Source: JBIIJL01 sp044233795
GTDB taxonomy: Bacteria; Pseudomonadota; Gammaproteobacteria; Legionellales; Legionellaceae
Direction: 5' to 3'
Assembly (NCBI GenBank): GCA_044233795.1
Contig: JBIIJL010000001.1
Span: 1-64,000 of the forward strand
Length of the DNA stretch: 64,000 nt
Shown here piece after piece: positions 1 to 8,906 of the stretch. Below the pieces are notes generated by a model. That model had not been told where the DNA came from and searched no databases. It saw only the letters and a program-made list of their open reading frames with translations. Numbering within the stretch: position 1 is the stretch's first letter; each line of letters opens with the position of its first letter. The translations under genes were made by a program, and so were the position numbers.

Positions 1-34
1 TTTCCCCATGTGAAAGTAGGTCATTGCCAGGTTT
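1..34 (+). rRNA. rrf: 5S ribosomal RNA, 3' end only
   Basis: The first bases (tttccccatgtgaaagtagg, then tcattgccagg) match the conserved 3' end of gammaproteobacterial 5S rRNA, where the strand CCCCATG-GAAAGTAGG-CAT-GCCAGG closes helices IV and I. The 5' part lies outside the window, so the rRNA operon reads into it from the left. The exact 3' end is estimated. A strong terminator follows at 45-67. Confidence 0.88.
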
Positions 35-44
35 TATTCCTGAA

Positions 45-67
45 AGCGGCTAAGGCCGCTTTTTTTA
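45..67 (+). terminator. Rho-independent terminator of the rRNA operon
   Basis: AGCGGC (45-50), loop TAAG, GCCGCT (55-60), followed at once by a run of Ts. It sits about ten bases past the 5S end, as expected for an rRNA operon terminator. Confidence 0.9.
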
Positions 68-185
68 TTTAAGCTACGCATAATTTTTTGATTTCCCCGC
101 AGACATAGCTATTCTTACTGTCATTTCTATCAGCCTTTTAGATTGTTATTTAGGGACGTTTCCTAGCAAAGCGGATTAAATAATC

Positions 186-215
186 TGTACATGACAGATT
201 ATTTTGTCATGTACA
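186..215. repeat. Perfect 11-bp inverted repeat (tgtacatgaca), palindromic repeat family
   Basis: TGTACATGACA (186-196), 8-base loop, TGTCATGTACA (205-215). It lies just downstream of the pilE stop on the minus strand and could act as a transcription end. The T tract after it on that strand is weak. The sequence ATGACA-(A/T-rich)-GTCATGTACA followed by ATAT also occurs next to the GIY-YIG element at 50954-50990, so I treat it as a member of a dispersed repeat family. Confidence 0.6.
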
Positions 216-243
216 AAGTATATCTTGTATCAACTCTTGCCCT

Positions 244-666
244 TTAGGGTGTCCAACACGTAGGATTTGTTGCTCTTTTTTGATTTGCTTGGTCAACGCT
301 CATCGTTGCACATGTGGTGTCTAAGACTTGTCTGCCAATCGCTGTTGCCGTTAAAGTGTAGGTAGTAGCTGTTTGATTGGCTATGGTTATGGAATAGTAT
401 CCTTGAGAGGAGGTTTGGGGAAAGGCTGGTAGCGACGGGCAGTTACCAGTATAGGAAAAGGTTTGTGCATAGCAACGTTCTACGATGGCTTGATCTTGCG
501 AGAGTGTTGCAATTGCATCCGAGCGGTGTGATTTTAATATGGATGTGCGATAGGATGGGTAGGCAACTGCCGATAGAATCCCGATCACAACCACGATAAT
601 CATCAACTCTAGCAATGTAAACCCTTTGTTGAACACGCTATTCGTCCTTATTGTATTTGCCACCAT
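244..666 (-). CDS. pilE: Type IV pilin PilE-like (minor pilin)
   Basis: A 140-residue prepilin that would be processed by PilD and built into, or prime, a type IV pilus. A short leader ends at Gly15 and is followed by FTLLELMIIVVVIGILSAVA, the class III signal with Glu at +5 and a hydrophobic helix. Two cysteine pairs follow in the globular part (one near residues 65-76, one near 118-136), consistent with the D-loop of a PilE-type pilin. It is the last gene of the fimT-pilV-pilW-pilX-pilY1-pilE operon, and its start overlaps the end of pilY1 by 19 bases, which implies coupled translation. In Legionella-type clusters this member is a minor pilin; I cannot exclude that it is a major subunit. 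Confidence 0.9.
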   Translation of the reverse strand: MVANTIRTNSVFNKGFTLLELMIIVVVIGILSAVAYPSYRTSILKSHRSDAIATLSQDQAIVERCYAQTFSYTGNCPSLPAFPQTSSQGYYSITIANQTATTYTLTATAIGRQVLDTTCATMSVDQANQKRATNPTCWTP

Positions 667-3600
667 CCACTCTGGCGAACATTGTTGTTAGTATTAATAA
701 CAGAGATCTGTTGTCCATTCGACATGGTGACAATCTGAACCATATTGTTATGTTTATTGAGGCCAACCGATGCTGGCGCACTTGCATACCCTGGGAGAAG
801 TGCAATACCAACGGGATTGCTCCCATTGTATTGATCTGCAGAGGTGATGGTTCCACTACCATTGATGTCAAGTTGTGTTAGGTTGACATAAGCACCTCCA
901 GTTGCATAATAAATATCAAGAAACATAGACGATGCAACACCGCATGACGTTGCTGGGGGGGTATTGAGTGTCGTGATGAAAGAACCATTAATCAATAGGG
1001 GATTCGTTATAACGCGTTGCCCTGGAATTGGTAAATCGACATACCACCCATAGGTGTTGTTCCAGGCAATAGCGTTTGTAGTACTTGTAAGAATAGATTG
1101 AGGCAAACCAGAGGTTGCTGCTGTGACTAAGTTGATTGTTTGGGATTGAAGATTTAAACGTCCCAAAACCAAGCTTGAGAAAGGCTTATCCCATACCCCA
1201 TATATACTTTGTAGCTGAGAATTGGTTAAATCGGAAGTTGACAGCAATTGTCCTGTGCCAAACATGATGAAATTGCCCTGGAATCTTGGGTAACTTGGAT
1301 TGAGTGTTACGACAGGTGTTGTTGTGATAGGTTGCGGGTTACCAACTAGATCTTGTGCTTGAAAGAGTAATCTGACCTGCCATTCTGCGGGATTTGTGCT
1401 ACTAACATCGATGGCCCATAAATTGCCTTGTAAATCCCCCACGTATACTTGGGAGATTGGCTGCCCTTGCAATCCGTCACTTTGTCCAAGGGCTACTGAA
1501 GATAGGCCAGTGGGTAAGAGTTTGTTGCAAGCACCAGGGACGGCAGCACAAAGGTCAAATTTTCGAATTAGTGCGCCTGTTTGTGGGTTGACTACGTAAA
1601 GGATATCTTTGTTGCTTAGGCTATCATATCCATTCCCAAAAAAAGCGGCAAATCTTAGATTCGTTGTGGATGTTGTGCTGATTTGTCCTATTTGAGGGAC
1701 ACTATAACTGTATCCCATATCTACATCGGAGAACTCCCATAGCACACTGTTTGCAAGGGCTGCTTCGCTGGCGGTACTTGGGGCGTTGGTAATGTCTAAG
1801 GCATATACACTCCTGCCGCCACTATTTTCACCTCCAACTAAAATTGTATGCCAACTGCTATCGCTAAATTGCACATCTGCAGAGGATGGTGAGCCGTCGA
1901 CATAGAAAATGTGATTTTGATTGTATAGAGGAGCAGTGAGGTTGACTAAATTACTGAAGACACCGTTGGGCACAAAGGCAAATTTCTCAGTGCCAGTTGA
2001 TGCATTGAATGCATGTAGCATACCATCATTTGCACCAACATATATCATAGGTTGTCTGGTGCTGTTCGTCTGTGCGAAGGCCGCATAACTCGTGTTTCCA
2101 TACAAAGCAGTGTTCAATGGTGCGGCAACAAAAATGGGTTGGCTACCTACGATGTCGCCTAGAATATGTGTTCGGCTTCTAAATAATCCGCCATTGCGTT
2201 TTTCAAGGGATGTGTTGCCGCGCAAGTAAAGTAGCCGATTTGCACCAAGGGTGTCGTTTGGTTGAAGTTCTGTTTGTTGAGTCGCACTGATGGATGCCCA
2301 TTGAAAAGGCACCCCACGACCGTTGCCACTGTCTATAGAAGGGTTCCATGTAGCTATCAGTCGCGAGGATTGTGCATCAAGCAAGGGTTGAGCTGCCCAA
2401 ATGCTAGAGCCTGTTGGGTAGCCCGTTACAGGGTCTAGCGAAATAGAGACTAAATTACCCGTCCAGTCTTGATAGGTTTTATCGCTTGAGGTAAAACTTG
2501 CTTGATACTCGACTGAACCAATTTGTAAATTGGTTGAACTTATGGCTGCGGCAGATGTTGCGAGAGTGGCGTTTTGTACTGAAATTAATATATTGTTTAA
2601 ATCATTGACGAGTGCTTGTGCGCTGCTGGCAGCATAATAGTCTGTTGTGCCACCAGCAATAGCCATTGCAGTGAGTGTTTGAGCTGCGACTGGGTTTACT
2701 GTTGGGTCAACACCTGCGCCAAGTCCTATCACATACGTTTTAATGTTATCTGCACTGAGACTTGTGATGATTGAGATGGTATCTTTTAGTGCTTGGTTAT
2801 TGGTTGTGTTGAGTGATCCGTCCGGATTAAACGTTGCGGTAACCCCATAGCCTGTTGCTGCAGCGCTTCCCAGTGGTGGCCAGGAGAATCCAGAAAGATC
2901 TTTTGTCGGTAATCCATCAGAAATCAATACTACATATAGTTTAGGATTACATCCTGTGAGCGGCACTTGCGATAGGTAGCTCTTTGCAGTTGTAAGTAAA
3001 CCTGCGATGGGTGCTTGCCCACCCAAACTTTTAATTTCGGTGGTAGATGGATTGTTAGTTTCAGGTTGTAGATAAGGGGTAAACTTACTGATGGCAGTAT
3101 TAACGGAGGCTGTAGTTGGGTGAGCTCCTGAGCTTGTCATGGGCACAATGATATTGCCGCTTGATGCGGATTGATTAGCATAATAGCCAAAGCCTCGTTG
3201 TACATACATGACCTGTTGAGAGAATGGAACGTAGCCTGCGTTTGTGGGGCCTGTGCTAAATCTATTGATATTTGGCATGGTTTTACTGTAATTAATACTT
3301 ACAGAGCCGTTGTTATAGTTTGATAATTGATAGTTGGGTGGGTAGGGAGAGGCTGGGGATGGACCTACGTAGGATACAAAAACTCCAGGCAATCCTCCTG
3401 CATAAAGTACGTCATTAATTGTTGGGTATCCACCGCTATCTGGATCATCACTTGATGCACCAATTTGCATGAATTGCGATGAAGCTAAGGTGGATGCACC
3501 ATACAATGTTGCAAGCGAGGTACAATTGTTTTTAACAGAAGAGGAGGCCGATGTGTAGTTGTAACAAGGATTGGTAACATATCGGTTTCCGCTTAATTGG

Positions 3601-4169
3601 GTATTTGTGAAGACAAAGTTACTTCCTGGGGGCGACATATAATACACCCAAGTTGTATAAACACCTGCGCCACTCGTGCTGTATTCTTCCAGGGCAAAGT
3701 TGGTATTTTGCATATAGTTTTGTAGGATAGCTTGGATACCTTCCTTTGCAACATTAAGGCGGCTTGCTCCATTGTCGATGAGTGCACCATTCTGGCTCAC
3801 AGTGTAAGGTGCTAATCCGCTACCATTGGCTGCCTGCACAGGAGGATTGAAGCCAGTTGGGACGGTGTAATTTACGGGTGAGCTTGAGTTATATAGAGAT
3901 GTTAGGCTGGTTGGTAAAATGCCTGAGCCCACCATGATAGCGCCGCTGAGGCTGCCGTCCATTGATTCAGAGTTTCCTAGGGCAATCAAAACTTGAGGAA
4001 GAGATGGAGTTGCGAGTTGGAGTGGGATTTGGGATAGTAAAATTAAAGGAGTTGCAGCCCAAAGTATTGACATGCAGAAGCCAAGCAGCAGCAACCCGCT
4101 GCCCAAAGACGAAATGAGCCGGTTCATGCGTGCATGATGGCCTTTATTTTTACGGATCCTACACTTCAT
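648..4169 (-). CDS. pilY1: Type IV pilus tip-associated adhesin PilY1
   Basis: A 1173-residue secreted protein of the PilY1/PilC family, which works with the minor pilins at the pilus tip in adhesion and retraction control. The N-terminus has a basic stretch and a hydrophobic signal near residues 18-38. Next comes a von Willebrand A-like region beginning PQVLIALGNSESMDG, where the first MIDAS Asp is replaced by Gly-Asn, as in many PilY1 proteins. The C-terminal third is the PilY1 beta-propeller (YVGANDGMLHAFN motif) and ends with an EF-hand-like calcium loop, DINGSGTITSAD, about residues 1101-1112. The start at 4169 is supported by a GGGAG ribosome site five bases upstream. It lies between pilX and pilE. 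Confidence 0.94.
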   Translation of the reverse strand: MKCRIRKNKGHHARMNRLISSLGSGLLLLGFCMSILWAATPLILLSQIPLQLATPSLPQVLIALGNSESMDGSLSGAIMVGSGILPTSLTSLYNSSSPVNYTVPTGFNPPVQAANGSGLAPYTVSQNGALIDNGASRLNVAKEGIQAILQNYMQNTNFALEEYSTSGAGVYTTWVYYMSPPGSNFVFTNTQLSGNRYVTNPCYNYTSASSSVKNNCTSLATLYGASTLASSQFMQIGASSDDPDSGGYPTINDVLYAGGLPGVFVSYVGPSPASPYPPNYQLSNYNNGSVSINYSKTMPNINRFSTGPTNAGYVPFSQQVMYVQRGFGYYANQSASSGNIIVPMTSSGAHPTTASVNTAISKFTPYLQPETNNPSTTEIKSLGGQAPIAGLLTTAKSYLSQVPLTGCNPKLYVVLISDGLPTKDLSGFSWPPLGSAAATGYGVTATFNPDGSLNTTNNQALKDTISIITSLSADNIKTYVIGLGAGVDPTVNPVAAQTLTAMAIAGGTTDYYAASSAQALVNDLNNILISVQNATLATSAAAISSTNLQIGSVEYQASFTSSDKTYQDWTGNLVSISLDPVTGYPTGSSIWAAQPLLDAQSSRLIATWNPSIDSGNGRGVPFQWASISATQQTELQPNDTLGANRLLYLRGNTSLEKRNGGLFRSRTHILGDIVGSQPIFVAAPLNTALYGNTSYAAFAQTNSTRQPMIYVGANDGMLHAFNASTGTEKFAFVPNGVFSNLVNLTAPLYNQNHIFYVDGSPSSADVQFSDSSWHTILVGGENSGGRSVYALDITNAPSTASEAALANSVLWEFSDVDMGYSYSVPQIGQISTTSTTNLRFAAFFGNGYDSLSNKDILYVVNPQTGALIRKFDLCAAVPGACNKLLPTGLSSVALGQSDGLQGQPISQVYVGDLQGNLWAIDVSSTNPAEWQVRLLFQAQDLVGNPQPITTTPVVTLNPSYPRFQGNFIMFGTGQLLSTSDLTNSQLQSIYGVWDKPFSSLVLGRLNLQSQTINLVTAATSGLPQSILTSTTNAIAWNNTYGWYVDLPIPGQRVITNPLLINGSFITTLNTPPATSCGVASSMFLDIYYATGGAYVNLTQLDINGSGTITSADQYNGSNPVGIALLPGYASAPASVGLNKHNNMVQIVTMSNGQQISVINTNNNVRQSGWWQIQ

Positions 4170-4221
4170 CTTTACTCCCTTGTTTCTTAAACATACTATC
4201 TTTGTTCTTGTTATTCATCTA

Positions 4222-4713
4222 TTACTGTTGAATTACTAGTGTACTTTGTAAAATTACCGTTGAATTTCCGCTTGCTCCGACAGCCTGTGCTGTAATGCGG
4301 AACACTTGTGTTGAGGAGCCCATGCTCTGTCCTGGTCGAATGACTGATGGTAATTCTTCTATTATGTAGGCGCCTTGTCTTAATGAGCCGCCTTGAAAGC
4401 TTGAAATCACTGCATTGTTATTTGTCCAATCAATGGTTGACCAGTAGGGTGCATTATTAGGATTAAAGTTATAAAGTCCCTTGGTGTTTGATAAAAATGA
4501 GCTCGTGGTGAACGTACCTGCAAATAGGTTATTTGTTGCATCATTGAGGGCTCCTACAGCAGTTTCAAAGGCAATTTGTTCATCGGCGGTATTGGTTGCA
4601 ATGTGTGTTTGGGTAGAGTTAAAAGAGAGCTGAGATACAGCTATAATTGTCAACATCACCATTAACAGAAGTGTGATGATTAAAACGGAGCCGTTTTTTA
4701 GCCAAATTTTCAT
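4222..4713 (-). CDS. pilX: Minor pilin PilX
   Basis: 163 residues. The N-terminus, KNGSVLIITLLLMVMLTIIA, is a PilX-type prepilin signal: short leader, Gly, then a hydrophobic segment without the usual Glu at +5. Together with PilV, PilW and FimT it should form the priming complex at the pilus tip that carries PilY1. The start codon overlaps the pilW stop by four bases (ATGA), so the two are translationally coupled. The body is divergent, as is normal for the family, so the call rests on the N-terminus and operon position. Confidence 0.86.
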   Translation of the reverse strand: MKIWLKNGSVLIITLLLMVMLTIIAVSQLSFNSTQTHIATNTADEQIAFETAVGALNDATNNLFAGTFTTSSFLSNTKGLYNFNPNNAPYWSTIDWTNNNAVISSFQGGSLRQGAYIIEELPSVIRPGQSMGSSTQVFRITAQAVGASGNSTVILQSTLVIQQ

Positions 4714-5765
4714 GATTGAGCATTCCTCAGATGAATAGTCATTTCAAATACATGGCGCAATCGATTATCAGCCGGCACATTGACAGTTGTTCCTAGTAGA
4801 GAATATGTTGTTGCATTTATTGTTGCTGAGCCCACCTTTCCTGCAAGTAGAAAACCCACCCGTACGGCATATACTTGAGACCAGTTTGTGACAGCACTTG
4901 CAGGGACATATTCTGCGGGGAACCCATCTGAACCAATACCGTATAGTACTTGCATAGTATCAACGTCTGGAACAAGGGACTGAATGGACCATGTACCATC
5001 AGGATTTAGTGTGGCTCGTCTTAAAGCACTTTGCCCGCTAGGATCATTGGCAACAAAATACGCTGTTTGTTTAATTTGTACGAATTGAGCGCCAGGCCGA
5101 TAATTAGCAGTGAAACTGCTGCTGGCGTTTGTGAGTGCTCCGGTACCTGCTGCATGGCTTATTGTTGTGCCGTTGACATTCGTGATTTGAAAAACGGTTG
5201 CTTTAAGACAATCTGAGATAGCGCCAAAATCGCCCGCAGCAATTGATGTGGCGCTTTGTAGTGTGAATGAAGAGCTTCCTGAGGTGATAGTGATGACCCC
5301 CATTGGTTCAGTCCCTATGGGCGGACCAAAAACACTGATAATATCACTACTGGGCTGAACATTTCCTGTTAAGGATGTGTCGAGTCCCGGGTTCCACTTA
5401 TTTGATTGCGAGCTATTTGCAGCATTATCGTGAGTGATGTTAATGGTTGTGCCTGCGCTGGCATCGTATCCGTAGATCATGCTGGGTGTTGTTGATAAGT
5501 TGCCAAGTGGTGGCGGGCCTCCGTCATTTAGATTTGAGAGGGCGAAAATGCTAGAATTACATCCACAAAATCCTGCTGAGCGTATCGTTGGGATCATTAA
5601 GGCTGCGATTGCGCTTTCTGTATTTTGAATCAATGCTTGAGAGGCATTGGTTCGGTAAGTATTCTTTTGAGCTAAATATACGCCTAAAATGCTAATAGAT
5701 AAAATGATGCCAATTGTTATACCAATCATTGTTTCGACGATAGAAAAACCCGTTTTAGTGTTCAT
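4710..5765 (-). CDS. pilW: Minor pilin PilW
   Basis: 351 residues. Leader MNTKTG, then FSIVETMIGITIGIILSISI, a class III prepilin signal with Glu at +5. The length and the cysteine-bearing region GFCGCNSS near residue 66 fit PilW, the largest of the minor pilins. It overlaps pilV upstream and pilX downstream by four bases each, so the whole operon is tightly coupled. It acts in the inner membrane and then at the pilus tip. Confidence 0.88.
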   Translation of the reverse strand: MNTKTGFSIVETMIGITIGIILSISILGVYLAQKNTYRTNASQALIQNTESAIAALMIPTIRSAGFCGCNSSIFALSNLNDGGPPPLGNLSTTPSMIYGYDASAGTTINITHDNAANSSQSNKWNPGLDTSLTGNVQPSSDIISVFGPPIGTEPMGVITITSGSSSFTLQSATSIAAGDFGAISDCLKATVFQITNVNGTTISHAAGTGALTNASSSFTANYRPGAQFVQIKQTAYFVANDPSGQSALRRATLNPDGTWSIQSLVPDVDTMQVLYGIGSDGFPAEYVPASAVTNWSQVYAVRVGFLLAGKVGSATINATTYSLLGTTVNVPADNRLRHVFEMTIHLRNAQS

Positions 5766-6274
5766 AATTCGCTCTGTATGATGAGTTGAGAGGGGCTGGA
5801 GTTTGCAATACCTAGGGTTTGTTCAGTTGCGCTATCATCCCATTGCACGGTGACAGTGATGGTCGTATTTATGCCAGAAGTGGCTGTAGCAACCTTGCCA
5901 CAGCCGTTTGGTAATTGTGTTACATCATTAGTTAACCAGTGCCATATATCGTAACTTGCCATGTCCGTGGAAGAGCAACTGGTCATCGTACAGTTAGTAG
6001 ATGGGGACCCCGGTTTGGGCGGTGCACCACCTGAGACCAAATTGCCTGCATTGTAACTGCCGTTGATTGCAGCTTGGCGATTAGCATTGACTCTGTCTAG
6101 CATGTCATAAGCAGATTGAATTGCTTGCTGCCTCATATAATTGGAGCTATTTGATTTATGGGCGATAAGCAATGTTTTAGCAATACCAAGCATTCCTATC
6201 GCTAAGATGATAAGAGCAATTAAAACTTCAAATAGAGAAAATCCTTGTTTGGTATTGCATAATAATTTTTTCAT
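5762..6274 (-). CDS. pilV: Minor pilin PilV
   Basis: 170 residues from the ATG at 6274. That start is preferred to the upstream in-frame one at 6316 because AGGAGA lies at normal spacing before it and the prepilin leader then has ordinary length (MKKLLCNTKQG, cleavage before FSLFEVLIALIILAIGMLGI). The conserved PilV stretch that continues the first helix, with AYDMLDRVNANR near residue 60, is present. It is the second gene of the minor-pilin operon. Confidence 0.88.
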   Translation of the reverse strand: MKKLLCNTKQGFSLFEVLIALIILAIGMLGIAKTLLIAHKSNSSNYMRQQAIQSAYDMLDRVNANRQAAINGSYNAGNLVSGGAPPKPGSPSTNCTMTSCSSTDMASYDIWHWLTNDVTQLPNGCGKVATATSGINTTITVTVQWDDSATEQTLGIANSSPSQLIIQSEL

Positions 6275-6285
6275 GGCACGTTCTC

Positions 6286-6831
6286 CTAGGGGCAGAGGAG
6301 CCCGCCACCGTCCCATGCCGCGACCCCCATGTTTGCTCCTGAAACTACAAATCCTGTGGGGAGGACCTCTATTGACTGAGCAAAAGCCGCACCACGGCTG
6401 TCACAAATCGTGAAATTTGATGCTGTAGTGGCTATTCCGTGTGCATCAAAAGTCACTGCAGCTGTTGTACTTGACAGTATGGGATTATTTGAACCAGCAC
6501 TATTTGCTGACAATAGAACTGGGGTGCCGCTCGCTGGTTGGCTTATAATCGACCAGCCATTTTGCCAATTTGTGCCACACGACGTTGAGTCTACTCCACC
6601 GAAAGGGCAAGTGATAATGCTCATGTTTTGTGTTAAGGCGGTATTTCTTGCATAGTTAAGTCCACTTGTAAATTCATCTGCTACACTCGTTACTCGGTTG
6701 TTCATGATCATGTTTTTAAATGAGGGTGCGGTGATTGCCAAGAGTATTGCTATTACTGCGATAGATATCAGCAGTTCAATGATAGTAAAACCGTCCGTGA
6801 CGTTTGGCCGCGGATGGCAGTGATTTGCCAT
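6286..6831 (-). CDS. fimT: Prepilin FimT (GspH/FimT family)
   Basis: 181 residues, first gene of the minor-pilin operon. Leader ending at Gly14, then FTIIELLISIAVIAILLAIT with Glu at +5, followed by APSF and the GspH/FimT-like body, including a WQNGWSI segment typical of the family. FimT proteins are minor pilins, and some bind DNA for natural transformation; the short C-terminal region here does not let me decide. A GGGGAT ribosome site precedes the ATG. pilV begins 12 bases after its stop. Confidence 0.88.
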   Translation of the reverse strand: MANHCHPRPNVTDGFTIIELLISIAVIAILLAITAPSFKNMIMNNRVTSVADEFTSGLNYARNTALTQNMSIITCPFGGVDSTSCGTNWQNGWSIISQPASGTPVLLSANSAGSNNPILSSTTAAVTFDAHGIATTASNFTICDSRGAAFAQSIEVLPTGFVVSGANMGVAAWDGGGLLCP

Positions 6832-6934
6832 AATATCCCCAACTCGTTGCTTCCCCTATGTAAATTATAGTACATAATGATGACGCTATGTTTAAATTAA
6901 ATACACTAAAGGTATTAGAGCCGAGAATGTATTC

Positions 6935-7798
6935 TTATGGTTTGAGAAACTCTCCGATCGTTTTAAGTACCTGTCTATCCATTAAGATATTGATATGATC
7001 AACTTCAGGGATGAGGGCTAAAGAGGCGAATGGGTGATGCTGACAGAAAATAATAGACTCTTTTGGGGGAATCGTTCCATCTTTTTGACCGTGAACACAG
7101 AGCACTTTTGTCTGGGGTTTGGCCGTGTATTGTCTAAAATCAAGGCAATCTAGATCAATGTCAGATTGGTCACGAAAGACTTGACGCAGGTGGCGATAGG
7201 AGTTGCCATTTAGTTTTAATAGGCGAGCAACACGTCCAACAGGCGTGCGCATTCTGATGGGCGAGGCCATGAATATCACTCTTTCTGGATGATAATCTAG
7301 GCCATAATCACTGCACTGTTGTGATAGATTGAGAGTATGTAACAACATCGATCCACCAAATGAGTGTCCCATGACCCCATAAAAAGGTCCAAGTTGATTA
7401 ATGGTTTGGCGAAGAATGTCAACGGCGTCTACCCAGGGTAGTTGTACTCCAGTCGACTCGCCGTGAGCTGGAAAATCTAAAGCGTAAACTTCAAAACCCT
7501 GTTGACGAAGGCTTTCGATCACACATGACATATATGCTGAGCGCGACATCCAGCCGTGGGTGACTAACACTTTTTTTGCGTTGACTACACCTGGTTTCGT
7601 AAAGTGATGGATGACATGATGACGAGGTGTTTTGATCTGGATAATTTCGGAGCGCTCACGAAGAAGATACTCGCATGCCTTTTCTGCATGTATTCGATAT
7701 GCTTTGGGGATGGGTAGATTCATAGGTGTGATAAAGAAGTGATAACACGCCAGAGCGTGCAAATAATCTCGCATTTCGTTTATTTTAGGCGCTAACAT
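6935..7798 (-). CDS. Alpha/beta hydrolase, substrate unknown
   Basis: 287 residues with a complete alpha/beta-hydrolase triad: nucleophile elbow GHSFGG (Ser146), an acid in VHGQKDGTIPP near residue 237, and His in EVDHINIL near 267. The oxyanion-side motif VTHGWMSRS lies near residue 80. No signal peptide is apparent, so it is probably cytosolic. It resembles the small lysophospholipase/esterase-like hydrolases of Legionella, but the substrate cannot be read from sequence. It is a single gene, divergent from pncC. Confidence 0.82.
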   Translation of the reverse strand: MLAPKINEMRDYLHALACYHFFITPMNLPIPKAYRIHAEKACEYLLRERSEIIQIKTPRHHVIHHFTKPGVVNAKKVLVTHGWMSRSAYMSCVIESLRQQGFEVYALDFPAHGESTGVQLPWVDAVDILRQTINQLGPFYGVMGHSFGGSMLLHTLNLSQQCSDYGLDYHPERVIFMASPIRMRTPVGRVARLLKLNGNSYRHLRQVFRDQSDIDLDCLDFRQYTAKPQTKVLCVHGQKDGTIPPKESIIFCQHHPFASLALIPEVDHINILMDRQVLKTIGEFLKP

Positions 7799-7886
7799 GT
7801 TTATGAATCCAATAATATTAAAAAGTGGTCTGCTATTTTTATAATAGTGCAGAATTTGGAAAAATGTGGTGAAGCGGGAGGTGTAT

Positions 7887-8387
7887 ATGCAATATAGTGA
7901 GTTGACTTATCCTATGACAGTCAAGCTTGGTCAACTGCTCATGGAAAAGGGGTGGTTGTGTACGGTCGCTGAATCCTGCACAGGCGGACTTTTGGCGGCA
8001 TCTATTACGGAAGTGTCTGGAAGCTCGGCCTGGTTTGATGGTGGATTTGTAACGTATAGCAATCATGCGAAAGAAACGATGCTTGGTGTTTCTTCTGCAT
8101 TGATTAATTCAGAGGGGGCGGTGAGTCGATTGGTTGCGGTTTCGATGGCTGAAGGGGCTCTCGCCCGAAGCCGCGCTGATATTAGTGTTGCTATTACAGG
8201 AATTGCTGGGCCACTTGGCGGGACTGAAGCAAAGCCTGTGGGGACTGTATGGATTGCTTGGGAAGGACGGGGGATTGCTCGGGCGATGTGTTATCTTTTT
8301 CAAGGAGAAAGGGCTGCTATTAGACAGCAATCAGTTAACCAAGCATTGCTTGGGATGATTAAGCACAATACTGATTTGCAGCGATGA
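7887..8387 (+). CDS. pncC: Nicotinamide-nucleotide amidohydrolase PncC (CinA C-terminal domain)
   Basis: Stand-alone CinA C-terminal domain of 166 residues that deamidates NMN to NaMN in pyridine nucleotide recycling. Family motifs are present: TVAESCTGGLLAASIT near the N-terminus, VTYSNHAKE, and ITGIAGPLGGTEAKPVGTVW. The ATG at 7887 is chosen over the GTG at 7866 because GGAGG lies five bases before it. In many proteobacteria this gene precedes recA; here it is followed by an AhpD-like gene instead. Confidence 0.92.
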   Translation: MQYSELTYPMTVKLGQLLMEKGWLCTVAESCTGGLLAASITEVSGSSAWFDGGFVTYSNHAKETMLGVSSALINSEGAVSRLVAVSMAEGALARSRADISVAITGIAGPLGGTEAKPVGTVWIAWEGRGIARAMCYLFQGERAAIRQQSVNQALLGMIKHNTDLQR

Positions 8388-8552
8388 GTGGTAATCGACG
8401 TCAATCACTCAAACTTGGTTGTAGGTGCGAAAAATGTCTGGTTGCAACCTTCTTGTTTTGAAGTTGATAACGGTGTAATTTGTAAAGCTGAGTCGGCTGC
8501 TTTGGTGGCGGTTTGACCGAGATTTTTTTCAGTGCTCCAGGAGATTCCTACT

Positions 8553-8897
8553 ATGTCAGAGAAATTTACCGAACTTACCCAAGGGCTCAGCGTTCAGCTT
8601 GCCAAAATGCGTAAAGAAATGCCAGAGGTGATGTCTGGGTTTAGTGCTTTAGCAGGTGCAGCAACTAAAGCAGGTGTGCTTGATAAAAAACACAAAGAGC
8701 TGATTGCGATGGCTTTGGCTGTGGCAAATCGTTGTAACGGCTGTATTGGCTTTCATGCTGAGACCTTGGTCAAATTACAAGCCAGTCGTGAAGAATTACT
8801 AGAAACCCTCTCGATGGCTATTTACATGGGTGGTGGGCCATCGCTTATGTATGCAGCCGAAGCACTCGAGGCGTTTGAGGAATTTAGCAATAGTTAA
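8553..8897 (+). CDS. Carboxymuconolactone decarboxylase / AhpD-like protein
   Basis: 114 residues from the ATG at 8553, with AGGAG ten bases upstream; an in-frame GTG at 8532 is less likely. The AhpD core is visible: residues 61-68 are CNGCIGFH, the redox CxxC with the proton-relay His, in an all-helical CMD fold with conserved E50 just before. Such proteins act as small thiol peroxidases or disulfide reductases. No peroxiredoxin gene lies beside it, so its partner is unknown. Confidence 0.88.
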   Translation: MSEKFTELTQGLSVQLAKMRKEMPEVMSGFSALAGAATKAGVLDKKHKELIAMALAVANRCNGCIGFHAETLVKLQASREELLETLSMAIYMGGGPSLMYAAEALEAFEEFSNS

Positions 8898-8906
8898 TGA
8901 TGGTGA

